Below, piece after piece: positions 1-6,303 of a stretch of 11,253 nt of DNA. The translations under genes and the position numbers were made by a program. The first letter of the stretch is position 1, and each line of letters begins with the position of its first letter. This stretch comes from an uncultured Eubacteriales bacterium (GTDB lineage Bacteria > Bacillota > Clostridia > Oscillospirales > Butyricicoccaceae). A model generated the notes under the pieces. It saw only the letters and a program-made list of their open reading frames with translations. It was not told where the DNA came from and did not search any database. Location: positions 1 to 11,253 of the forward strand of contig CAKUPI010000038.1 of NCBI GenBank assembly GCA_934675045.1, in the 5' to 3' direction.

Positions 1-231
1 GTGCTGACCATGTACGACGGCCGCACCAACCTGACGCTGCAGGTCGCCGAGGAAATCAAAAAATATTTCGGCTCCAAGGTCTTTAAAACGGTCGTGCCGC
101 GCAATGTCCGCCTTTCCGAGGCGCCCAGCCACGGAAAGCCCATTTTCGCCTACGACCGCCTCTCGCGCGGCGCCGAGGCCTACGGCCTGATCGCCGACGA
201 GTTTTTAAAACGCAACAAAGGAGGAAGGTAA
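1..231 (+). CDS. soj: ParA/Soj chromosome-partitioning ATPase, C-terminal fragment (5' truncated by the window edge)
   Basis: Only the last 76 or so residues are present; the frame is open to the left edge, so the GTG at position 1 is an internal codon. The stretch TMYDGRTNL, followed by PRNVRLSEAPSHGKPI and a final LADEF-like helix (GLIADEFLKR), is the characteristic C-terminal part of Soj/ParA-family deviant Walker ATPases. These bind nucleoid DNA as ATP dimers and are stimulated by ParB to segregate the origin region; in sporulating Firmicutes Soj also influences DnaA. The Walker motifs lie upstream, outside the window. The TAA stop directly abuts the parB ATG, and the parB ribosome site sits inside the last codons, so the two are almost certainly one operon. 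Confidence 0.93.
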   Translation: MLTMYDGRTNLTLQVAEEIKKYFGSKVFKTVVPRNVRLSEAPSHGKPIFAYDRLSRGAEAYGLIADEFLKRNKGGR

Positions 232-1089
232 ATGGCCGATCAAAAGCAGCCCAAAGGGCTTGGCAAGGGACTTTCTGCCCTCTTCGGCGAGGACCCGGCG
301 GCCGCCCAGTCGGTCACCGGCCTCAAAATCCGCGACGTCGAGCCCAGCCCCAACCAGCCGCGCCACGTCTTTGACGAGCAGGCCTTGCAGGATTTGGCCG
401 AAAGCATCCGGCAAAACGGCGTCATCACCCCCATCACCGTCCGCCGCGACGGCGAAGTCTACCGCATCATCGCGGGGGAACGGCGCTGGCGCGCCTCGCG
501 GCTGGCCGGTCTGGATGAAATCCCGGCGCACATTCTCGACGTCGACGAGCAGACAGCCTATGCCCTCGCCCTGATCGAAAACCTGCAGCGCGAGGACCTC
601 GACCCCATCGAAGAGGCCGAGGGCTACCGCACGCTGATGGACCAGTACGCCATGACGCAGGAACAGGCCGCCGAGCGCGTCGGGCGCTCCCGCCCCGCCG
701 TCGCCAATTCGCTGCGCCTTCTGACCCTCCCCGCCGCCCTGCGCGAAAAGGTGTCGCGCGGGCAGATTTCCGCCGGGCACGGCCGCGCTCTGCTGTCGCT
801 GGGCGATCCCGGGCAGATGGCCGCCGTCGCCGAGCTCATTGTCGAGCAGGGCCTTTCGGTGCGCGAAACGGAAAAACTGGCGCAAAAGCTGCAAAAGCCC
901 AAAAAAGAGCGCCCCTCCCCTTCGGGGGACGCCATTTACATCGAGGATTTGCAGCGCCGCCTGTCGGCGCAGACCGGCTACAAGGTCACCATTCACCACG
1001 GCGCCAAAAAAGGAAAGCTGAGCATCGAATACTACGGCAACGACGGGCTGGAAGCCCTGTGTCAGGCGCTGCGCACCATCAAGCCCTGA
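232..1089 (+). CDS. parB: ParB/Spo0J chromosome-partitioning CTPase
   Basis: A 285-residue protein of normal length for chromosomal ParB. The N terminus carries the basic KGLGKGLSALF motif (residues 8-18), the type of segment that stimulates ParA ATPase. The ParB/Srx domain has the CTP-binding GERRWRA motif (82-88) and ENLQREDL (116-123). A helix-turn-helix for parS recognition follows (about 141-163, MTQEQAAERVGRSRPAVAN), and the last 60 residues form the dimerisation domain. The family loads at parS as a CTP-dependent sliding clamp and recruits SMC to the origin. The ATG follows the soj TAA with no gap and has an AAAGGAGGAAGG ribosome site (about 217-228). I did not see a match to consensus parS (TGTTTCACGTGAAACA) in this window. 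serS follows after 35 bp with no terminator. Confidence 0.96.
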   Translation: MADQKQPKGLGKGLSALFGEDPAAAQSVTGLKIRDVEPSPNQPRHVFDEQALQDLAESIRQNGVITPITVRRDGEVYRIIAGERRWRASRLAGLDEIPAHILDVDEQTAYALALIENLQREDLDPIEEAEGYRTLMDQYAMTQEQAAERVGRSRPAVANSLRLLTLPAALREKVSRGQISAGHGRALLSLGDPGQMAAVAELIVEQGLSVRETEKLAQKLQKPKKERPSPSGDAIYIEDLQRRLSAQTGYKVTIHHGAKKGKLSIEYYGNDGLEALCQALRTIKP

Positions 1090-1124
1090 CGCCGCCGATT
1101 TGTCTGTAAAGGAGAATACCGTAT

Positions 1125-2402
1125 ATGCTGGATATCAAAGTATTGCGCGAAGAAACCGAACGCGCCAAGGCACAGCTTGGCAAGCGCGGCCGCAGCTACG
1201 ACGAGGCCGTTGACCGCGCGCTGGAGCTCGATGAGCAGCGCCGCCGGCTCATTCAGGAAAGCGAGACCATCAAGGCCGAGCAGAACCGCATGTCCAAGCG
1301 CATCCCCGAAATGAAGAAAAAGGGCGAGGACCCCGCCGCCGCCATGGCCGAAATGAAGCTTCTTTCGGCGCGCATCAAAGAGCTGACCGCCCAGCTCTCG
1401 GCGCTCGAAGGCGAGCTGCGCCAGCTGATGCTGGGCATCCCCTGTATTCCCGACGAGAGCGTCCCCGAGGGCCGCGACAGCGAGGACAACGTCGTCGTCC
1501 GCACATGGGGCCAGCCCCGCTCGTTTGACTTCGAGGTGCAGGCACACTGGGACATCGGCGCCCGGCTGGGCATTATCGACGCCCCCCGCGCCGCCAAGGT
1601 CACCGGCACGCGCTTTAACTTCATGGTCGGGGGCGGCGCCCGGCTCGAGCGCTCCTTTTTGAACTTCTGCCTCGATCGCAACACCGCCGCCGGCTTCACC
1701 GAGCTGATGTGCCCCTTCATGGCCAACAGCGCCACGCTGACCGGCACCGGCCAGCTGCCCAAGTTCGCCGACCAGATGTTCAAAATCGAGGACACCGACT
1801 ACTACCTCATCTCGACGGGCGAAATCCCCGCCACCAACTTTTACAGCGGCGAAATCCTCGACGGCGCTGACCTTCCCATTTACGTCACGACCAACACCGC
1901 CTGCTTCCGCAGCGAGGCCGGCGCGGCCGGGCGCGACACCCGCGGCCTGATCCGCGTGCACCAGTTCCATAAAGTGGAAATCGTCAAGTTTGTCCTCCCC
2001 GAAAACTCGATGGCCGAGCTTGAAAGCCTGACCGCGCACGCCGAAAGCCTGCTTCAAGCGCTCAACCTCCCCTACCGCGTCGTCGCCTGCTGCACCGGCG
2101 ACATGGGCGCCAACCAGGCCAAGCAGTACGACATCGAGGTCTGGATGCCCTCGTACGGCAAGTATGTCGAGATTTCCTCCTGCTCCAACTATGTCGACTA
2201 TCAGGCCCGCCGGGCGGGCATCCGCTTCAAGCGCGAAAAGGGCGGCAAGACCGAGTTTGTCCACACTCTCAACGGCTCCAGCCTGCCGGCCGAGCGCGCC
2301 GTCGCCGCCATTTTGGAAAACTATCAAAACGCCGACGGCACCGTCACCGTGCCGCAGGTCCTGCGGCCCTACATGGGCGGCTTAGAGGTCATTGCGCAAT
2401 GA
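1125..2402 (+). CDS. serS: Seryl-tRNA synthetase
   Basis: A 425-residue class II aminoacyl-tRNA synthetase that activates serine with ATP and charges tRNA-Ser (and tRNA-Sec where present). Residues 1-105 are the charged, heptad-rich N-terminal coiled-coil arm that grips the long variable arm of tRNA-Ser. Class II motif 1 lies near 160-200. Motif 2 is FRSEAGAAGRDTRGLIRVHQF (starts at 261), and motif 3 is in NGSSLPAERAVAAILEN (383-399, with the ATP-binding Arg391). The serine-binding loop reads STGEIPATN at 230-238 rather than the common PTAEVP form; Thr231 and Glu233 are kept. The start has an AAAGGAG site about 10 bp upstream. The 35-bp gap from parB leaves no room for a T-box leader. The TGA overlaps the next ATG. 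Confidence 0.97.
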   Translation: MLDIKVLREETERAKAQLGKRGRSYDEAVDRALELDEQRRRLIQESETIKAEQNRMSKRIPEMKKKGEDPAAAMAEMKLLSARIKELTAQLSALEGELRQLMLGIPCIPDESVPEGRDSEDNVVVRTWGQPRSFDFEVQAHWDIGARLGIIDAPRAAKVTGTRFNFMVGGGARLERSFLNFCLDRNTAAGFTELMCPFMANSATLTGTGQLPKFADQMFKIEDTDYYLISTGEIPATNFYSGEILDGADLPIYVTTNTACFRSEAGAAGRDTRGLIRVHQFHKVEIVKFVLPENSMAELESLTAHAESLLQALNLPYRVVACCTGDMGANQAKQYDIEVWMPSYGKYVEISSCSNYVDYQARRAGIRFKREKGGKTEFVHTLNGSSLPAERAVAAILENYQNADGTVTVPQVLRPYMGGLEVIAQ

Positions 2403-2863
2403 GCCGCCCCATGCGCCGCGCCGACCGCGCTTTGAGCCGGGAGCAGGCCCTCGAAGTGCTGCAAAAGGCCCTTTTTGCCACCGTTTCCTGCCTGACGCCC
2501 GAGGGCGAGCCTTACGGGGTCGCCGTTTCCCACGCCGTCGACGGCAGCACCCTTTATTTTCACTGCGCCATGCAGGGGCGGAAAAACGACTGCTTCGCCG
2601 CCCACGACCGCGTCTGCGTGTCGGCCGTCTCCTTTGCCGAAACCGATGCGGCCCGGCTGACCACCCGCTATTGCTCCGCCGTCCTCTTCGGGCGCATCCG
2701 GGCGCTTTCGTGGGAGCAGGCGGCGCACGGCCTGCGCGTCATCGGCCGCAAGCTGACCCCGGATTTCATGGCCGAGGTGGAGGCCTGCCTGGCGAAATCA
2801 TTGGACCACACCCGCGTCTACGCCGTCGAAATCGAAGAGATCACCGGCAAAAGCAACCCGTAA
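2399..2863 (+). CDS. Pyridoxamine 5'-phosphate oxidase-fold flavoprotein, NimA-like
   Basis: A 154-residue single-domain protein of the FMN-binding split-barrel superfamily. The pattern ATVSCLTPEGEPYGVAVSHAV (27-47), then TLYFHCAMQGRKNDC (51-65) and a C-terminal helix with a final RVYAVEIEEITGK strand, matches the 5-nitroimidazole-resistance (Nim) and related reductase family. His55 and the GRK at 60-62 are in the region that usually contacts the flavin phosphate. Family members are small cytosolic dimers binding FMN or sometimes other cofactors. The physiological substrate is usually unknown, so drug resistance should not be assumed. The ATG overlaps the serS stop (ATGA), implying translational coupling; a modest GAGGT lies upstream in serS. 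Cys31, Cys56 and Cys65 are unassigned. Confidence 0.82.
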   Translation: MSRPMRRADRALSREQALEVLQKALFATVSCLTPEGEPYGVAVSHAVDGSTLYFHCAMQGRKNDCFAAHDRVCVSAVSFAETDAARLTTRYCSAVLFGRIRALSWEQAAHGLRVIGRKLTPDFMAEVEACLAKSLDHTRVYAVEIEEITGKSNP

Positions 2864-2894
2864 GCGCTGTTTTTCCCGCCGTCCGAATCCCATG

Positions 2895-2934
2895 CTCTCC
2901 CCCGCCGGGCCGCCCAAAGGCCCGGCAGGGAGAG
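2895..2934 (+). terminator. Strong hairpin after the Nim-like gene, without a T tract
   Basis: CTCTCCC..GCCGGGCC (2895-2911) pairs with GGCCCGGC.GGGAGAG (2919-2934) around a GCCCAAA loop, with one small asymmetry in the stem. It lies 32 bp after the preceding stop codon and just before the tRNA promoter, where a terminator is expected. No run of T follows on either strand (the + strand continues TAAACGAGAAAATTTG), so it is not a canonical Rho-independent terminator. It may stabilise a 3' end or assist termination. Confidence 0.45.
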
Positions 2935-2960
2935 TAAACGAGAAAATTTGGGGCATGTTA

Positions 2961-2990
2961 TTGACATCGGCCATCATCCTGTGATAGAAT
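2961..2990 (+). promoter_or_regulatory. Promoter of the tRNA-Ser pair
   Basis: TTGACA (2961-2966), an 18-bp spacer and TAGAAT (2985-2990), with TG one base before the -10 (TGATAGAAT) giving an extended -10 element. The predicted start is near 2997, about 20 bp before the first tRNA. The strength fits stable-RNA transcription independent of the serS operon. Confidence 0.85.
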
Positions 2991-3016
2991 AAACAAGCCG
3001 GCCTAAGCCAAATCGT

Positions 3017-3105
3017 GGAGAGATGGTCGAGTTGGTTTAAGGCACCGGTCTTGAAAACCGGCGATGTGCAAGCATCCGTGGGTTCGAATCCCACTCTCTC
3101 CGCCA
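3017..3105 (+). tRNA. tRNA-Ser(UGA)
   Basis: The acceptor stem GGAGAGA (3017-3023) pairs with TCTCTCC (3095-3101), followed by discriminator G73 (typical of tRNA-Ser) and an encoded CCA (3103-3105). The anticodon arm is CCGGT / CTTGAAA / ACCGG with anticodon TGA at 3052-3054. A long class II variable arm (GATG..CATC) is present, and the T arm is GTGGG-TTCGAAT-CCCAC. It reads UCA, and by wobble other UCN codons. It lies about 600 bp after serS. Confidence 0.97.
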
Positions 3106-3120
3106 ATTTCATTGTGTTAT

Positions 3121-3210
3121 GGAGAAATACCCAAGTGGTGAAGGGGCTCCCCTGCTAAGGGAGTAGGGCGTTAACGCGTCGCGAGGGTTCAAATCCCTCT
3201 TTCTCCGCCA
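3121..3210 (+). tRNA. tRNA-Ser(GCU)
   Basis: The acceptor stem GGAGAAA (3121-3127) pairs with TTTCTCC (3200-3206), then G73 and encoded CCA (3208-3210). The anticodon arm is CTCCC / CTGCTAA / GGGAG with anticodon GCT at 3154-3156, reading AGC and AGU. The variable arm is long (about 3164-3182, with a GCG-TTAA-CGC stem), and the T arm is GAGGG-TTCAAAT-CCCTC. Only 15 bp separate it from the preceding tRNA-Ser, with no promoter between, so both are cut from one transcript. Confidence 0.97.
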
Positions 3211-3212
3211 AG

Positions 3213-3246
3213 AAAAACCCTGTAATCAGCCGATTACAGGGTTTTT
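3213..3246 (+). terminator. Rho-independent terminator of the tRNA unit, probably bidirectional
   Basis: A perfect 15-bp inverted repeat: AAAAACCCTGTAATC (3213-3227), loop AGCC, GATTACAGGGTTTTT (3232-3246), followed by CCTTTT. It starts three bases after the second tRNA's CCA. The A tract on the 5' side makes it equally good on the minus strand. Confidence 0.95.
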
Positions 3247-3282
3247 CCTTTTGTCCGCCCGTGCCGCCGGGCCTTCCTCTCC

Positions 3283-3393
3283 CCCGCGGGTCGCAGCCGG
3301 TTTCCCCCGGACGCCGCAGCTCCCGCGGGCATCGAAATCGCTTTCCCCGCTCCTGCGCTGCATCTCCCATGCCGCCGCTCCCGCTCCCGCGGG
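3283..3393. repeat. Three CCCGCGGG-centred motifs in a GC-rich gene-free gap
   Basis: CCCGCGGG occurs at 3283-3290, 3322-3329 and 3386-3393. The second and third are both preceded by GCT (GCTCCCGCGGG), and each copy is followed 8-10 bp later by a TTTCC-type pyrimidine run. Spacing is unequal (39 and 64 bp). The gap 3247-3419 lies between two converging terminators, and I find no convincing gene in it: the open frames crossing it have no start site or protein character. The copies may be decayed repeats or chance in GC-rich DNA. Confidence 0.4.
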
Positions 3394-3419
3394 TACCGCA
3401 ATTTCCTCCCTCAAGCGAA

Positions 3420-3450
3420 AAAAAAGCCCTGCGTGCCGCAGGGCTTTTTT
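3420..3450 (-). terminator. Terminator of the MarR-MATE-racemase operon
   Basis: AAAAAAGCCCTGC (3420-3432), loop GTGCC, GCAGGGCTTTTTT (3438-3450): a perfect 13-bp inverted repeat. On the minus strand it begins eight bases after the racemase stop codon and ends in a T run. The symmetric A/T flanks could also stop read-through from the tRNA side. Confidence 0.93.
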
Positions 3451-3457
3451 CATGCCA

Positions 3458-4297
3458 TCAGATAAAAACCTCGCCGTACGAGGCGACGGAAATGTCCCCG
3501 GCCAGACGGGTGCGGACAATCCGCCCCCCGGCAAGCTCCGCCGAGACGGAAAGCCGGCCGCCGGGCTGGCTCAGCGCCAGATTTTCCACGCTTTTGCCCG
3601 CCCGGGCCGCCAGCGCGCAGGCCGTGGCCACCGAGCCGGAGCCGCAGCTGCTCTCCCACACCGTCGATCCGACGGCCTCGATGGCGACCAGCGGCGTGAT
3701 GGCCGTAAAGTCGCCCGCTGCAAACATCAGTCCCAAATCCATCGCCTCGACGCCCTGTGCGCGCAAAATCGCACGCGCGGCGTCGAGCAGCGCGGCGTCG
3801 GGCGCCGCTTCGGGCAAAACGAAGTGGGTGATTCCCTCGAAGCGTACCATGGCGTAATGCCCCAGACGGGTGTCATCCGCCCAGACAATGCCGGCGGGCA
3901 GCGGCATATCGACGGCGGCAAAGCAGCCGTTTTCGGTTTTGTTGCCCTCCACCTCGACCGAAAGGAGGCCGTCGTGGCCCGAAACCTCGATGTCGAGCAC
4001 CTGACGCCCCTCGGCGGCGGGGTGGTGGCGGTACGGCAGCCCGCAAAGCCCGCCCATCGCCAAAAAGGCGGCAAAGCTGCGCGAGGCGTTTCCGCAAAAC
4101 TCCCCGCCCATCATCTGCATACGGGCCAGCGCCCCCCGCTCGCGCGGCTTTTGCAAAAACCCGACCTGCTCGACGCCCAGCGAGCGCTCCCCCATCACGG
4201 CGGCGGCCACGGCGGGGATTTGCCGCGGCTCGACGGCGTCCAAAATGAGCGCCGTGGTGTTCCCGCAGGGGTCGAGCTTGACATATTGCAATTTCAT
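3458..4297 (-). CDS. DapF-fold PLP-independent amino-acid racemase/epimerase, substrate unknown
   Basis: A 279-residue protein of the diaminopimelate-epimerase fold, two pseudo-symmetric halves each giving one catalytic cysteine. Cys68 is in EFCGNASRSFA and Cys218 in SSCGSGSVATACA, matching the DapF CGNGxR and CGTGA positions, so the thiolate two-base racemisation chemistry appears intact. The N terminus YVKLDPCGNTT (5-15) replaces the usual DapF GxGNDF. The segment before Cys218 reads STVWES where true DapF has an Glu-Arg pair and GET, so meso-DAP is unlikely. The same fold includes histidine racemase CntK and proline or hydroxyproline racemases. The start is the ATG with AGGAGG eight bases upstream (4305-4310), overlapping the MATE stop as ATGA; the longer open frame upstream is MATE in another frame. 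Fold sure, substrate not. Confidence 0.85.
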   Translation of the reverse strand: MKLQYVKLDPCGNTTALILDAVEPRQIPAVAAAVMGERSLGVEQVGFLQKPRERGALARMQMMGGEFCGNASRSFAAFLAMGGLCGLPYRHHPAAEGRQVLDIEVSGHDGLLSVEVEGNKTENGCFAAVDMPLPAGIVWADDTRLGHYAMVRFEGITHFVLPEAAPDAALLDAARAILRAQGVEAMDLGLMFAAGDFTAITPLVAIEAVGSTVWESSCGSGSVATACALAARAGKSVENLALSQPGGRLSVSAELAGGRIVRTRLAGDISVASYGEVFI

Positions 4298-5676
4298 GTC
4301 CGTTCCTCCTCTGTATCGGCCGGCAGGCGGCGATATTCCCGTGTGAATAAAAGGGCTGTCACCGTCACCGCGATGACGTCGGCGACCGGCTCGGCCAGAA
4401 AAACCGCAAAAATCTTGTCGCTCAGCAGCTGCGGCAGGATAAAAATCAGCGGAATGAGCAGAATGACCTTGCGCAAAAGGGCGAGGAACACCGACGCGCG
4501 GCTGCGCCCGAGGGCGATAAAGGTCTGCTGACAGGCGATCTGGATGCTGAAAATGAGCGAGGCCGCCATGTAAATGCGCATGGCCCAGCGGGTGAACTGC
4601 CCAAGGGCGGCGTCGCCGGTGAAAATCCCGATGAAAAGCTGCGGCGTCGCCATGCACAGAATCCAGATAAAGGCCGAGTAGGTCATGGTGCACTTGAGCA
4701 GCAGCCAGAAGGTCTGCTTGACGCGGCCGAACCGGCCCGCGCCGTAATTAAAGCTGATGATGGGCTGCGCCCCCTGCGTCAGCCCCTGCAGCGGGAGCAT
4801 GGAAAACTGCATGACGCTGCTTAGAATGGTCATGGCGCCGACGGCGATGTCGCCGCCGTAGCGCAGCAGGCTGACGTTGAAGCAGACGGACAGCACGCTC
4901 TCGGTAAACTGCATGATAAAGGGGGCCAGCCCAAGGGCCAGACAGGGCAGAAAGACGCTGCGGCGCAGCCGCAGATTGCAGCGGCGAATGCGCAAATGGC
5001 TCTTTTTGCCGGTCAAAAAGCACAGAATCCACACGCAGGACACCGCCTGCGACAAAATGGTGGCCAGCGCCGCGCCGCGCACCCCCATGTCCAGCCCGAA
5101 AATCAGCAGCGGGTCGAGCACAAAGTTGCACACCGCGCCGATGACGACGGTCATCATGCCGGTCGCGGCAAAGCCCTGCGCGTTGATAAAGGCGTTGAGC
5201 CCGAGCGCCAGCTGCACAAACAGGGTGCCGAGCGCGTAAATGCGCATGTACTCCCACGCGTGGACGATGGTGGTTTGGCTGGCGCCGAAGGCCAGGAGAA
5301 TGTCCCTGCCGAACACCGACACCGCAAGGGTCAGAAGCACGGCGATGCCGATTAGCATGGTGGTGCAGTTGCCGAGTATGCTTTCGGCCTGCTCCTTGTC
5401 GCCGCGGCCCATCATGATCGAGGCGCGCGGCGCGCCGCCCATGCTGACCAGCGCGGCAAAGGCCGAGATGACCATGATAACGGGCAGGCAGACGCCGACG
5501 CCGGTCAGCGCGTCGCGGCCGATCCCCGCGATGTGGCCGATGTACATGCGGTCCACCATATTATACAGCAAATTGACCAGCTGCGCCACAATGGCCGGCA
5601 TGGCCAGCTTCCACAAAAGGGGCCCGATTTTGTCGCGCCCCAAGTCCGCCCCGCCGGCGGCCCTGCTCTTGTGCAT
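4294..5676 (-). CDS. MATE-family efflux transporter, MepA-like
   Basis: A 460-residue integral membrane protein with about twelve hydrophobic helices in two similar halves, the normal size for MATE Na+- or H+-coupled antiporters that export cationic drugs and metabolites. The N-terminal half has PAIVAQLVNLLYNMVDRMYIG (28-48 region) and SMGGAPRASIMMGRGD, and the C-terminal half has the matching LPLQGLTQGAQPIISFNYGAG, all hallmarks of the MepA/NorM group. The start is the ATG at 5676-5674, which shares one base with the MarR stop (TGATG) and is preceded by GAGAGGAAA; the frame open further upstream belongs to the MarR gene region. The stop overlaps the racemase start. Coupled synthesis with MarR resembles S. 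aureus mepRA, but here the third gene is a racemase. Confidence 0.93.
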   Translation of the reverse strand: MHKSRAAGGADLGRDKIGPLLWKLAMPAIVAQLVNLLYNMVDRMYIGHIAGIGRDALTGVGVCLPVIMVISAFAALVSMGGAPRASIMMGRGDKEQAESILGNCTTMLIGIAVLLTLAVSVFGRDILLAFGASQTTIVHAWEYMRIYALGTLFVQLALGLNAFINAQGFAATGMMTVVIGAVCNFVLDPLLIFGLDMGVRGAALATILSQAVSCVWILCFLTGKKSHLRIRRCNLRLRRSVFLPCLALGLAPFIMQFTESVLSVCFNVSLLRYGGDIAVGAMTILSSVMQFSMLPLQGLTQGAQPIISFNYGAGRFGRVKQTFWLLLKCTMTYSAFIWILCMATPQLFIGIFTGDAALGQFTRWAMRIYMAASLIFSIQIACQQTFIALGRSRASVFLALLRKVILLIPLIFILPQLLSDKIFAVFLAEPVADVIAVTVTALLFTREYRRLPADTEEERT

Positions 5677-6128
5677 CAGATTTCCTCTCCCGTCAGGATT
5701 TTTTGTGCGTTTTCCATCAACCGGCCCAGCGTTTTGGCGGCGATCTCCTCCTCGGCGGGGGAAATCCCCTCCTTCAGCCTCTGCGCAAGCTCGGCCTGCC
5801 GCCGCTCGATCTCGCGGCCGATGGGCCGGCTCTGCGGGCTGAGCGCCAGATGCACGACGCGGCGGTCCCGCCCGTCGCGCTCGGCGGTCACATACCCCCT
5901 GCGCTGAAGCGATTCGACCGACCGCGTCACCAGCGCCTTGGAAAGCCCCTTGCAGCGCGCGATGTCGGTCGCGGTGTCCAGACGCGGCGCGTTGTTGTGC
6001 AGAAAAAGCAGCACCGCCACCTCGCCCGGCGTCAGGCCGTAGGGACGAAGCTCCCGCTGAAAATACCGGCGATAGGCCTTGTCCAGCCTGCGCAGACCCT
6101 CGATGTACTCCCCCGGCGTCAGGCTCAT
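5676..6128 (-). CDS. MarR-family transcriptional regulator of the operon
   Basis: A 150-residue winged-helix protein of typical MarR length. The helical dimerisation N terminus (1-30) leads to LTPGEVAVLLFLHNN (32-46). The recognition helix region is ATDIARCKGLSKALVTRSVESLQRRGYV (53-80), followed by the wing with the conserved DGRDRRVVHLALS (84-96; Asp-Arg-Arg is a family signature), and then a C-terminal dimerisation helix. MarR proteins usually repress their own operon and release DNA on binding a small phenolic, drug or metabolite ligand. The ATG has GGAGGG (about 6133-6138) upstream. It is the first gene of its operon, with a palindrome at the promoter that suits autoregulation. The ligand cannot be read from sequence. 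Confidence 0.93.
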   Translation of the reverse strand: MSLTPGEYIEGLRRLDKAYRRYFQRELRPYGLTPGEVAVLLFLHNNAPRLDTATDIARCKGLSKALVTRSVESLQRRGYVTAERDGRDRRVVHLALSPQSRPIGREIERRQAELAQRLKEGISPAEEEIAAKTLGRLMENAQKILTGEEI

Positions 6129-6144
6129 CGAAATCCCTCCGTTT

Positions 6145-6173
6145 GTTGACAGGTTGATTGTTTACCTGTAAAC
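6145..6173 (-). promoter_or_regulatory. Probable MarR operator
   Basis: An inverted repeat GTTGACAGGT (6145-6154) / ACCTGTAAAC (6164-6173), with one mismatch and a 9-bp spacer. The right side also forms a perfect nested palindrome, GTTTAC-CT-GTAAAC (6160-6173). It overlaps the downstream edge of the -10 element and the predicted start site, so a bound dimer would block RNA polymerase. Assignment to the adjacent MarR protein is an inference from position and symmetry. Confidence 0.7.
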
Positions 6174-6200
6174 TATATGCCCCCGCGCGGCATTTGTCAA
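6172..6200 (-). promoter_or_regulatory. Promoter of the MarR-MATE-racemase operon
   Basis: On the minus strand TTGACA (6200-6195), a 17-bp spacer and TATAGT (6177-6172), near consensus for the housekeeping sigma factor. The predicted start is near 6165, about 37 bases before the marR-type ATG. Confidence 0.88.
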
Positions 6201-6234
6201 GGGGTTTTGCCCCTCCTGCAAAAAAGCGACCCCC

Positions 6235-6265
6235 AAACGGCTCCCCCGCCCGCAGGCGGCCGTTT
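6235..6265 (-). terminator. Hairpin upstream of the operon promoter, possible backup terminator
   Basis: AAACGGC (6235-6241) pairs with GCCGTTT (6259-6265), and inside it CGCC/GGCG stack to give an 11-bp stem with a TCCCC bulge. On the minus strand a TTTTTT run follows about nine bases later (6220-6225), which is far for a classic terminator. It would catch read-through from the LysR gene before the MarR promoter. Confidence 0.45.
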
Positions 6266-6303
6266 GCGGCGGCCCCGGAGATTCCGCCCCGCGCAAAGCA
6301 AAA

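Noticed and set aside
1090..1124. T-box or other riboswitch before serS
   Set aside because: The 35-bp gap holds only a ribosome site and no specifier or antiterminator structure.
1062..2327. 421-codon open frame on the minus strand opposite serS
   Set aside because: It lies entirely over a certain serS gene, has low-complexity Gly/Ala/Val/Asp composition typical of antisense reading of high-GC codons, and has no ribosome site.
3251..4531. 426-codon plus-strand open frame opposite the racemase gene
   Set aside because: It overlaps the racemase and MATE coding regions and a terminator; its composition (Arg, Pro, His, Gly) is that of an antisense shadow.
3458..4693. Extended racemase open frame of 411 codons
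   Set aside because: The first 132 codons overlap the MATE gene out of frame; the homologous N terminus MKLQYVKL starts at 4297 with AGGAGG.
6146..6174. Plus-strand promoter-like pair TTGACA-17-TAAACT within the operator
   Set aside because: The -10 is a 4/6 match, and no plus-strand gene lies downstream. The TTGACA here is better explained as an operator half-site.
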